A stretch of 6,283 nt of DNA, from NCBI GenBank assembly GCA_031276475.1, contig JAISMZ010000268.1, positions 1 through 6,283 on the forward strand. The letters run 5' to 3'. A program made the position numbers and the translations under genes. Shown in pieces: positions 1-5,831 of this stretch. This DNA is from Coriobacteriales bacterium. GTDB lineage: Bacteria; Actinomycetota; Coriobacteriia; Coriobacteriales; UBA8131. How positions within the stretch are numbered: the stretch's first letter is position 1; every line of letters begins with the position of its first letter. Under the pieces are notes generated by a model. That model was not told the DNA's origin, searched no databases, and saw nothing but the letters and a program-made list of their open reading frames with translations.

Positions 1-709
1 CCAGGCAACAGGCGTTATCTATGAGCGTCGGAGTAGTGCCATACATCAATATATTGCGAAAATATGTAACATAATGATACATCGGATTGAAGTTCATGAT
101 CGTCATCATCCACGGGGCAAGCATCGTCACCGGATAAAATAACGGCGTCAGATAGGTCCAGGCCAAAATGACAACACCCCAGAGGTAAATCAAATCGGTA
201 AAAAATACTGCCAATGCCGAAAGCAACAGTGCCAAGCCTAAGCTGAAGAGCAGAACGTAGATCATCAGCAGTGGCAGGAAGAGAATATTTATTGTAGGCA
301 AAACCTGATAAAAGAGCATCACCACGACAATTGCAATCAGTGACAGTGAAAAATTAATTAGCTCAAATAGCACTTTTTGCAAGGGGAAGATCACTTTGTT
401 AACGCGCACCTTCTTAATCAACGGAGCTGCCTCGATGATGGCTGTCACGCTTGAGGAAGTGGCTGTAGACATCAGCCCAAAAAGTGTCTGTCCGATAATC
501 AGGTAAAGCGCGAAATTCTCAATTTCAAAGCGAAACATGAAGGAGAAGACTGCGGCCATCACCACCATCATCAATAAGGGGTTGAGGACGCTCCAGATGA
601 TGCCGAGTACGCTGCGGCGATATCTCAATTTAAAGTCACGGGAGACCAGGGTTGAGAGAATAAAGCCATCTTTTTGCAGTTGTTCTTTGGTGGGCAGGCG
701 CAGGGCCAT
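1..709 (-). CDS. ABC-2 type polysaccharide export permease (Wzm/TagG-like), C-terminus cut by window edge
   Basis: This is an inner-membrane permease of the ABC-2 family that exports lipid-linked surface polysaccharide or teichoic-acid-like polymer together with an ATPase. The 236 visible residues begin MALRLPTKEQ. They contain the family's N-terminal amphipathic motif (RDFKLRYRRSVLGIIWSVLNP, about 24-44) and then membrane segments near 42-60, 66-82, 115-136, 143-170 and 175-195. The cytoplasmic coupling region VRVNKVIFPLQKV (101-113) and the late motifs TDLIYLWG, TPLFYP and NFNPMYHYVTYFR (171-218) are also typical. Family members have about 260-270 residues, so roughly 25-35 are missing past base 1. 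The start at 709 is supported by AAAGGAG on the minus strand (727-721), 11 bases upstream. It lies 22 bases after the glycosyltransferase stop, so it is the next gene of the same operon. The ATPase partner is not in the window and is expected further left. The DNA is clearly AT-richer than folC. The family is confident; the exported polymer is unknown. Confidence 0.93.
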   Translation of the reverse strand, partial: MALRLPTKEQLQKDGFILSTLVSRDFKLRYRRSVLGIIWSVLNPLLMMVVMAAVFSFMFRFEIENFALYLIIGQTLFGLMSTATSSSVTAIIEAAPLIKKVRVNKVIFPLQKVLFELINFSLSLIAIVVVMLFYQVLPTINILFLPLLMIYVLLFSLGLALLLSALAVFFTDLIYLWGVVILAWTYLTPLFYPVTMLAPWMMTIMNFNPMYHYVTYFRNILMYGTTPTLIDNACCL

Positions 710-731
710 GGTTATGCAAGCTCCTTTGTTG

Positions 732-1733
732 CTACAGCGGTATTTTCGGCGGCATTATTGTAGCACTTGGCGAGGCCGCCCGGGCCAGCCAACGCGTCAA
801 AGGGTAACTTATCAACACCAGCGTCAGTAGCAGCTTGCGGTTTGCAGGCATCGGCGAGCGCATCAGAAAGCCGTATGAGCGGCGCAGCTCGGTGCGCAGC
901 CGCCGTTGTGTGGCCTGCTCGTCAATCTCGGCACTGGCACCGTAGAGGGCCATCTTGATGAGCAGCGTAAAAGGCGCGCGGCGCAGCCGTACCAGAGCCA
1001 AACGGCGAATCTGCGGGTCGGGCTGATCGGCGCTCAGGGCAACCAGGCGTTCGCAGGCAAAAAAGAGGTCAAAATCGCGTTGGCGCAGCGGCGCGTTGGT
1101 TACCCCCTGGCGGTTGACACGGTAGCAGTAACGAGGCACGTCGCTTATGACCATCCGCTCGGCGCGGCGAAGCGTCAGATAGCCGGCCACCAGATCCTCG
1201 TTGATCCTGCCCTCGTCAAACTGGAAATCAACAAAGAGCTCGCGGCGGTGCAACCGAGTCTGCAAACTGAGGTTGGAGTTGCGCAAGTAATGGATCAGAA
1301 TGGCGTCGCCCTCCAAGACGCTGACCTGCTCCGGCCTGCCGGCCGGCAGCAGCGGCGAGACGGCCTCTATCAAGGCCACCTGGGCAACATCAGCCTTTGC
1401 GTCTTTGAGCAACTCAAAAAGATGCTGATACATATCGGCGGCGATGAAGTCGTCGCTGTCAACAAAGCCAATCAACTCGCCACCAGCCTCGCCCAGCGCC
1501 AGATTGCGCGCCGCAGAGGCACCACAATTGGCCGTGTGCCGCACCCGAACGCGAGCGTCCCTTTTAGCGTAGTCATCACAGAGAGTACCCGAAGCGTCCG
1601 TAGAACCATCATCTACAAGGATTATCTCCAGATTGTCATAGGTCTGTGCCAGGACACTGTCCAGGCACTGGGGCAGATAGGCCTCGCTGTTGTAGACCGC
1701 TATGATCACGCTGATCAGCGGCCGGTCAGTCAT
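732..1733 (-). CDS. Family 2 glycosyltransferase (GT-A fold), 333 aa
   Basis: This is a predicted cytoplasmic or membrane-associated glycosyltransferase that moves a sugar from a nucleotide-sugar donor to a growing glycan. The GT-A domain starts at once (ISVIIAVYN, 7-15). It shows VDDGSTD (40-46) for nucleotide binding, GASAARNLAL (71-80), the metal-binding DSDD (92-95) and a likely catalytic-base pair E179-D180 in INEDL. A family-typical YCYRVNRQGVT follows at 202-212. The C-terminal part is basic and carries one hydrophobic stretch (LLLTLVLISYPLT, about 304-316) that may touch the membrane. I chose the ATG at 1733 over an upstream in-frame ATG at 1817. The shorter form starts just before the conserved first strand, and AGGGAG (1746-1741) lies 7 bases upstream. 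The longer form would add 28 unconserved residues inside the previous gene. The start overlaps the stop of the upstream glycosyltransferase by 8 bases, which suggests translational coupling. Donor and acceptor sugars cannot be read from the sequence. Confidence 0.92.
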   Translation of the reverse strand: MTDRPLISVIIAVYNSEAYLPQCLDSVLAQTYDNLEIILVDDGSTDASGTLCDDYAKRDARVRVRHTANCGASAARNLALGEAGGELIGFVDSDDFIAADMYQHLFELLKDAKADVAQVALIEAVSPLLPAGRPEQVSVLEGDAILIHYLRNSNLSLQTRLHRRELFVDFQFDEGRINEDLVAGYLTLRRAERMVISDVPRYCYRVNRQGVTNAPLRQRDFDLFFACERLVALSADQPDPQIRRLALVRLRRAPFTLLIKMALYGASAEIDEQATQRRLRTELRRSYGFLMRSPMPANRKLLLTLVLISYPLTRWLARAASPSATIMPPKIPL

Positions 1734-2856
1734 CTTTGCGCTCCCTGGCAGATAACCAGGCGCCGCGAACGAGGCCGGCCCAGGTGGCAACGCCATAACA
1801 GATGTGCATTGCGGCAAATACGACGGGCAGGGCGATCATCGTCAGGCTGCGCTGCCTGGCCTGCACCACAGTTCCTGCGGAGACGCCAATGACCACGATA
1901 AGGTAAAGAGCGGCGAGCGCCAGGAAGGGTATCCCCGTTGCAAGCACGGCGATCACCAGGGTCGAGACCAGAGCCAACACGAAGGCGGCAGGTACCCGAT
2001 GAAACACTCGGACGCTGTCCGGTGAGAGCCATTGGCTGACGCCGATCCAAAAGCCGTTGGCACCTTTTTGCCTGAGCAGTGCACCGAGGTCAGCTCGCAG
2101 ATACTGATAGGAGCGAATCGCCGGATCGAGGCAGATCCGATAGCCAGCCCTGCGCACGCGGCTGGAGTAGTCGTTGTCCTCGGTACGCCTCAGGCGCTCG
2201 TCAAAGCGCCCGACCGCGCTGATGACCTCGCGCCGGTAGGCGGCGTGAAAGACCGAGTTGACATAGCGGGGCGGCGGGGCGGCGGCGGGCGCGGCGGGCG
2301 CAATGGGCGATGCGGGCGCAATGGGCGATGCGAGCGCAGCCTCTCCCCCCTCAGACACCTCTCGCCGCAGCCCGCGCCGATAACCTGCCGGGCTGGAGCC
2401 AAAGGCCGACTCCTCAGCGGCAAGCAGGGTGCGACCCCAACCACTGGGTTTTCTCAAAATCACCGGACGCAGGCCACCGCAGACGTCCTCACCGCGCTGA
2501 AGACATTCAACGTTGTGGCGGATGAAGTCGGCGGGGATGCGAGCGTGGGCGTCAACGCGAACAAGGACATCGCCGCGATAGTTGTCAAGCGCGATGTTGC
2601 AGCCCTGCGGCAGATAGCGCCCGGGATTTTTCAGCACCTCGATGCGCGCGAAGCCGGGGTTGCGCCGGGCAAAGTCCTGCATCACCAGGCCGGTGCCGTC
2701 TACGGAACAACTGTCAATAAGGATGAGCTCAAGGCGCTGACGCGAAAAATCCTGGGCCAGGATGTCCTCAAACAGGTCGGGCAGCGTCTGCGCCTCGTTG
2801 TAGGCGACGACGCACAGTGAAACGCAGGCTATCGGTTGGCGGTGCGCTTTGGGCAT
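1726..2856 (-). CDS. Membrane-anchored family 2 glycosyltransferase (ExoA-like), 376 aa
   Basis: This is a predicted glycosyltransferase with its catalytic domain in the cytoplasm and a membrane-embedded C-terminus. It resembles ExoA-type enzymes of exopolysaccharide synthesis. Visible motifs are CVSLCVVAYNEA (11-22), IDSCSVDGT (47-55, in the place of the usual DDGS), GRYLPQGCNIAL (79-90), VDAHARI (101-107, a DxH version of DxD seen in ExoA-like proteins), RYVNSVFHAAYRRE (197-210) and TEDNDYSSRVRRAGY (225-239), where E226-D227 probably supplies the catalytic base. Three hydrophobic segments lie near 288-306, 308-328 and 338-360. An Ala/Pro-rich insertion at about 169-196 interrupts the domain. 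The ATG at 2856 was chosen because the conserved domain starts ten residues later and GAAGGGA (2875-2869) precedes it, though 12 bases away. Alternative in-frame ATGs at 2916 and 3033 lack a good ribosome site, and the latter lies within folC. The stop overlaps the next glycosyltransferase. The sugar specificity is unknown. Confidence 0.9.
   Translation of the reverse strand: MPKAHRQPIACVSLCVVAYNEAQTLPDLFEDILAQDFSRQRLELILIDSCSVDGTGLVMQDFARRNPGFARIEVLKNPGRYLPQGCNIALDNYRGDVLVRVDAHARIPADFIRHNVECLQRGEDVCGGLRPVILRKPSGWGRTLLAAEESAFGSSPAGYRRGLRREVSEGGEAALASPIAPASPIAPAAPAAAPPPRYVNSVFHAAYRREVISAVGRFDERLRRTEDNDYSSRVRRAGYRICLDPAIRSYQYLRADLGALLRQKGANGFWIGVSQWLSPDSVRVFHRVPAAFVLALVSTLVIAVLATGIPFLALAALYLIVVIGVSAGTVVQARQRSLTMIALPVVFAAMHICYGVATWAGLVRGAWLSARERKDD
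2294..2338. repeat. 18-bp in-frame tandem repeat inside the ExoA-like glycosyltransferase gene
   Basis: Two exact copies of an 18-base unit lie at 2294-2311 and 2312-2329 (each begins GCGGGCGCAA and ends TGGGCGAT). They are followed by the first nine bases of a third copy with one mismatch (2330-2338). On the minus strand they encode the repeated residues ASPIAP, about residues 175-187 of the protein. The flanks (2266-2293) are also GCG-rich and encode more Ala and Pro. The unit is a multiple of three, so a change in copy number would change loop length without a frameshift. Confidence 0.9.
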
Positions 2857-2959
2857 GGTGGTGGTGCGTCCCTTCAAAATACCAAACTGCTGGGTGCCCC
2901 TTGAGGTGGCGATCATCCGCCGCGCCGTGGGCTCCAATCCGCAAACTGCCGGACGCCCC
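2857..2959. other. Gap between folC and the ExoA-like glycosyltransferase gene
   Basis: These 103 bases are the only sizeable gap inside the leftward gene series. They contain the candidate ribosome site GAAGGGA (2875-2869, minus strand) for the downstream gene. I see no convincing hairpin with a T-run and no paired -35/-10 elements, so read-through from folC is the simplest reading. An 8-base direct repeat CAAACTGC occurs at 2884-2891 and 2942-2949, with no obvious meaning. Confidence 0.6.
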
Positions 2960-4390
2960 CTATTGTAGCGATAATGCGCCCTTAACCTCGCCGGCGATGG
3001 TGATAGAACCGGTGGCAACGACGCTCGCACCACGTTCGCTGAGGGCGCTCAGGGCAGCCGCAACGTCGCTGAACTGCTCGGGCACCCGCCCGCAGGCGCG
3101 CTCGACCATCGCAGCCAACTGCGCAGTCAAAACGGCCCGCGGCGAGCGGCTGCGGGTCACCGCGATGTGACAAAACAGCGGGGCAAGTGGCGCGATGATA
3201 CCCGCCACGTCCTTATCCGCAAGTATGCCCAGTAAGAGGGTATCAAAGTTTTGGAGGACGACGGCGCCGCCGGGCTCGCGACCGGCGTCTGACTCGCTGG
3301 CGGCGCCGGGCTTGTGGCCGACACGACCAGCATTGCTCCCCAGCTCGCAAGCGGCGTCGTACTCAAGCAATGCCTGGGCCAAAAAGCGCGCCGACTGCGG
3401 GTTGTGTGCGGCGTCTATCAACAGCGGCGGACGGGCGCGCAGCAGCTCAAAGCGACCGGGAATCACCAGTTTGTCCAGGGCCTGCTGCACGAGCTCCGGT
3501 CGCGGTGCAAAGCCCAGCGCAGCCTCGCAGGCGGCAATCGCGCAGGCGATGTTGGCGGCCTGATAGGCGGGGCCCGAGAAACGCAGGTCAGCGTAGGGGC
3601 CGCGCAGATACGGCGGGCATTGCGCTATCTCCACCGGCTCGGCACCCACCGCCGCGGCGCGGGCGAAAAAGACTTCGCGGGCCGCTGCGATGCCCGGCCC
3701 GAGCACCACCCGGCTGCCCGGCTTGATGATCGCAGCCTTCTCCGCTGCTATCTCGGTGATGGTGGAGCCGAGGATGTCGGTATGGTCAAAATCCACGCCG
3801 GTGATCACCGCGACCTTGGGGCTGACCACGCTGGTGGCGTCCCAACGCCCGCCCAGACCGACCTCCAATACCGCAAAACGCAGGCCTTTGTTGGCAAACA
3901 GCCACAGAGCCGCAGCCGTCAGCAACTCAAACTCGGTAATGCCGGCAATCACCCGCTGCAAAATCAGCTGCTCGGCTGCCGCGTTGGCCTGCAAGATCGC
4001 CCGTGCAAAATCTGTACGTCTGACCACGCGGCCGTCGCACTCGATGCGCTCCTCAGAAAACACCAGCTCCGGCGAGGTATAAAGACCGACGCGCTGGCCG
4101 TGTGCACGCAGGATTGCAGCCGTAAAGCGTGCCGTGGAAGACTTGCCGTTGGTTCCCGCTATCTGAATCGCGGCAAAGCGGCTCTGTGGCTCACCCAAAG
4201 CCGAACAGAGGGCCTGGACGTTTTCCAGGGTCGGGTCGATGCCAAAGCGCAGGGCGTCTTTGAGGACGGCCAGAGCCTGAGTGTAGCTGGTGGGGGCGGC
4301 GGCCTCAGGGGCGGCGGCCTCAGGGACAACGTCGCGAGCGGCGGCCTCAGGAGCGGCGTGGGGATCAGTTGCCTCGGTGTCAGTGGCCAT
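2960..4390 (-). CDS. folC: Folylpolyglutamate synthase / dihydrofolate synthase, 476 aa with low-complexity expansions
   Basis: This cytoplasmic ATP-dependent ligase of the Mur ligase superfamily adds glutamate to folates, and in many bacteria also to dihydropteroate. It carries the P-loop GTNGKSS (79-85), YTSPELVFSEERI (104-116), ITEFELLTAAALWLF (151-165), EVGLGGRWDAT (176-186) and DFDHTDILGST (200-210). Further on are IAAEKAAIIK (214-223), whose K218 is the likely carbamylated lysine, PGRFE (311-315), DAAHNP (326-331) and LADKD (390-394). Typical members have about 420-430 residues. The excess lies in an Ala/Pro/Glu-rich N-terminal tail (1-34) and a Gly/Ala-rich insertion in the C-terminal domain (about 347-377). 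The ATG at 4390 is the only in-frame ATG before the conserved core. A weak AAGG (4403-4400) sits 9 bases upstream. The gene overlaps the upstream membrane-protein gene by 11 bases, so it is probably co-translated with it. Whether it has both activities or only polyglutamylation cannot be decided by eye. Confidence 0.95.
   Translation of the reverse strand: MATDTEATDPHAAPEAAARDVVPEAAAPEAAAPTSYTQALAVLKDALRFGIDPTLENVQALCSALGEPQSRFAAIQIAGTNGKSSTARFTAAILRAHGQRVGLYTSPELVFSEERIECDGRVVRRTDFARAILQANAAAEQLILQRVIAGITEFELLTAAALWLFANKGLRFAVLEVGLGGRWDATSVVSPKVAVITGVDFDHTDILGSTITEIAAEKAAIIKPGSRVVLGPGIAAAREVFFARAAAVGAEPVEIAQCPPYLRGPYADLRFSGPAYQAANIACAIAACEAALGFAPRPELVQQALDKLVIPGRFELLRARPPLLIDAAHNPQSARFLAQALLEYDAACELGSNAGRVGHKPGAASESDAGREPGGAVVLQNFDTLLLGILADKDVAGIIAPLAPLFCHIAVTRSRSPRAVLTAQLAAMVERACGRVPEQFSDVAAALSALSERGASVVATGSITIAGEVKGALSLQ
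3263..3336. repeat. Diverged internal duplication in the folC C-terminal domain
   Basis: This GC-rich stretch encodes FolC residues about 353-376. It looks like two imperfect copies of one motif: NAGRVGHKPGAA followed by SDAGREPGGA. The plus-strand DNA of both copies shares GCCGGGCT at the same point of the motif (3270-3277 and 3306-3313). It sits between the DAAHNP motif and the LADKD motif, where related proteins have only a short loop. The duplication is inferred from similarity and is less certain than the exact repeats elsewhere in the window. Confidence 0.5.
4296..4352. repeat. 15-bp repeats encoding PEAAA at the FolC N-terminus
   Basis: Two exact adjacent copies of GCGGCGGCCTCAGGG lie at 4296-4310 and 4311-4325. 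A third copy, differing only in its last base, is at 4338-4352 after a 12-base spacer. On the minus strand each encodes Pro-Glu-Ala-Ala-Ala. Together they form most of the unstructured 34-residue tail before the FolC core. Confidence 0.9.
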
Positions 4391-5738
4391 GACATCCGGC
4401 CTTACTGCCGCCGCGCAGCCTCTGCACTCTGGCTTTCAGGCTCCCCCGGTCAAACCAGAGAGCAAAGATAAAGCCAAAGGCGACAAGAGAAACCACTAAG
4501 TCTCGATAGGTAAACCAGTAATGCGTTATTGAGTGGTTGGCAAATACTGAGTACCAAATAAGCGGAAATGCCGCGACCAGTAATAAGAGGGCGGTCGGTC
4601 TGATCAACAGCTTGCGCTGTTGTGCTGGAGGCAGGCTGACAAGCAGCAGTATGGCCCCCACTATCAAGGCGCCTACCAGCCAAAATCGTACCCAGGCAGG
4701 CAGTAGCAGCCGAAGATTGCGGTACACGGAATTATAGCTTGATATCTCCAAGTGAGTGACCGCGCCACTCGTACGCTGATTAATTGCCATAATGGTAGAT
4801 TCTAAGGTACCCGGATCCAGAAAAACGGTGACGATCAGTGTCTTTGCGGCAAACAGGCCAAAATAGGCGGCGCCCCAAGCCATGCAACAGCGGACGGTTT
4901 TGATAAGCGCGGCACCAAACCCCATACTCCCAATCTCACGATGCCTGCAGAGAAGATATGCCAGCAGCGGCAGGCCGAGCGTGATGATCGGGGTGTCAAG
5001 GAAATCAAAGAACACTGTCGTCGCGCCGAGCATAAAGAAAACGATGCCAAAGTGCATCTCCGAGTAGACCGGTGCCTGCGGATTTATTTTTTGTAGAACA
5101 TATATTGTGCCAATCAGGGCAATGAGAAACGTGAATCCAAAAGAAAGCGAAATTGCAGCAATAGGATAATTGACGGCACAAAAACCGATGGCCAGGATAA
5201 GAGCTGGCAGCAGCGAAGTTCTTCTGCAGAGCAAAGCCGCCGCCGCAACCAGTAAAAGTGTGGTGGCCAAGAAGAATAGAGCGCGGATTTGCGTAAGGTC
5301 AAAGAAAACCAACAGCGGCTTTAAAATAACGAGCCAGCCATGCCAATAGCGTTGATAGCTGGTATTTGCGTCGAGTGTGATGGATCCAGCAAATTCAACA
5401 GTGGGAAGCGTATTGTCATCAGAATCGGTATAGTGCTCGCCCATTAAGGCCGACGTAAAAGGATTGGCCGATGAGTGGGCAATGATGTTCAGCATCAGGG
5501 CGGTGGTGAAGTTGTCGAGCTGACCGCCTTCGGAACCTGTGAGGATTCTCGGATAATCGCCCTCTTCGCTTAACGTCTGCGCTGATGACTCCAGGTTATC
5601 ACGAATCAGGGTATCGGGGATGGCACCTGCAACAACGAGCGACAGATAAAACCCCAGCAGACAGGCAAAAAAGAGGCAAAGCCCAGAAACGGCAGGCCTC
5701 AAAAATGAGGTTTTAATATCGGTATCGTTTTGGCGCAT
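4380..5738 (-). CDS. Multi-spanning membrane protein, GT-C-like in layout, function unknown, 452 aa
   Basis: I cannot assign this protein to a named family. One membrane segment (about 16-40) is followed by a polar region of roughly 100 residues (41-140), predicted outside the cell. After that come about eight to nine more segments, near 141-170, 175-195, 196-216, 229-245, 248-264, 285-306, 350-369, 381-400 and 412-429. The C-terminal tail is basic (LKARVQRLRGG), which fits a cytoplasmic location. A large first outer loop with acidic residues (for example D75 in QLDNFTTALML) and many helices recalls GT-C glycosyltransferases, which use lipid-linked sugars. Distinctive stretches are RYWHGWLVILKPLL (130-143), FFDFLDTPIITLGLPLL (243-259) and NHSITHYWFTYRD (401-413). 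The start at 5738 has GAGG (5747-5744) 5 bases upstream. It is the first gene of the leftward operon and overlaps folC. A role in surface-glycan assembly or modification is inferred from context only. Confidence 0.85.
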   Translation of the reverse strand: MRQNDTDIKTSFLRPAVSGLCLFFACLLGFYLSLVVAGAIPDTLIRDNLESSAQTLSEEGDYPRILTGSEGGQLDNFTTALMLNIIAHSSANPFTSALMGEHYTDSDDNTLPTVEFAGSITLDANTSYQRYWHGWLVILKPLLVFFDLTQIRALFFLATTLLLVAAAALLCRRTSLLPALILAIGFCAVNYPIAAISLSFGFTFLIALIGTIYVLQKINPQAPVYSEMHFGIVFFMLGATTVFFDFLDTPIITLGLPLLAYLLCRHREIGSMGFGAALIKTVRCCMAWGAAYFGLFAAKTLIVTVFLDPGTLESTIMAINQRTSGAVTHLEISSYNSVYRNLRLLLPAWVRFWLVGALIVGAILLLVSLPPAQQRKLLIRPTALLLLVAAFPLIWYSVFANHSITHYWFTYRDLVVSLVAFGFIFALWFDRGSLKARVQRLRGGSKAGCHGH

Positions 5739-5771
5739 CGCAGCCTCGCTCTCAAAATGACAACGGCGACA

Positions 5772-5780
5772 ATTGTATCA
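5772..5780 (-). promoter_or_regulatory. Candidate extended -10 promoter for the leftward operon
   Basis: On the minus strand this reads TGATACAAT, a TGn extension followed by TACAAT (five of six matches to TATAAT). No good -35 lies 17 bases upstream, which is tolerable for an extended -10 site. Transcription would begin near 5765 and give a leader of about 27 bases before the ATG at 5738. It is the best candidate in the short divergent region, but it is judged by eye only. Confidence 0.4.
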
Positions 5781-5819
5781 TAGTACATAATCGCGCCTCC
5801 CTAAATCTGCAACCTGCGC

Positions 5820-5825
5820 TAGAAT
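5820..5825 (+). promoter_or_regulatory. Candidate -10 element placing the MFS gene start at or near the transcript start
   Basis: TAGAAT fits the TANNNT -10 pattern and ends six bases before the ATG at 5832. Transcription would therefore start on or next to the start codon, giving a leaderless mRNA, a common arrangement in Actinobacteria. The bases upstream of the ATG (AGGCAC) offer only a weak, closely placed ribosome site, which fits this idea. No TTGACA-like -35 is visible. Confidence 0.4.
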
Positions 5826-5831
5826 AGGCAC

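Noticed and set aside
537..830. Plus-strand open frame of 97 codons opposite the permease start
   Set aside because: It is antisense to the permease N-terminus and the end of the glycosyltransferase gene, and its translation is Arg-rich without domain features.
906..1892. Plus-strand open frame of 328 codons opposite the second glycosyltransferase gene
   Set aside because: The minus strand carries intact GT2 motifs here; the plus frame shows no known motifs and has no convincing ribosome site.
2857..2959. Terminator or internal promoter between folC and the ExoA-like gene
   Set aside because: I found no stem with a T-run and no properly spaced -35/-10 pair on the minus strand.
2857..3033. 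Upstream extension of the ExoA-like glycosyltransferase by 59 residues
   Set aside because: It would run 74 bases into folC, adds unconserved sequence, and lacks a ribosome site, whereas the ATG at 2856 fits the domain start.
3314..4471. Long plus-strand open frame of 385 codons opposite folC
   Set aside because: It is antisense to a well-conserved folC, has no recognisable domain, and is rich in Arg/Gly/Gln as expected from a mirrored GC-rich frame.
5769..5776. Palindrome ACAATTGT in the divergent promoter region as an operator
   Set aside because: It is only eight bases long and overlaps the candidate -10; without a second copy or flanking symmetry it is not distinguishable from chance.
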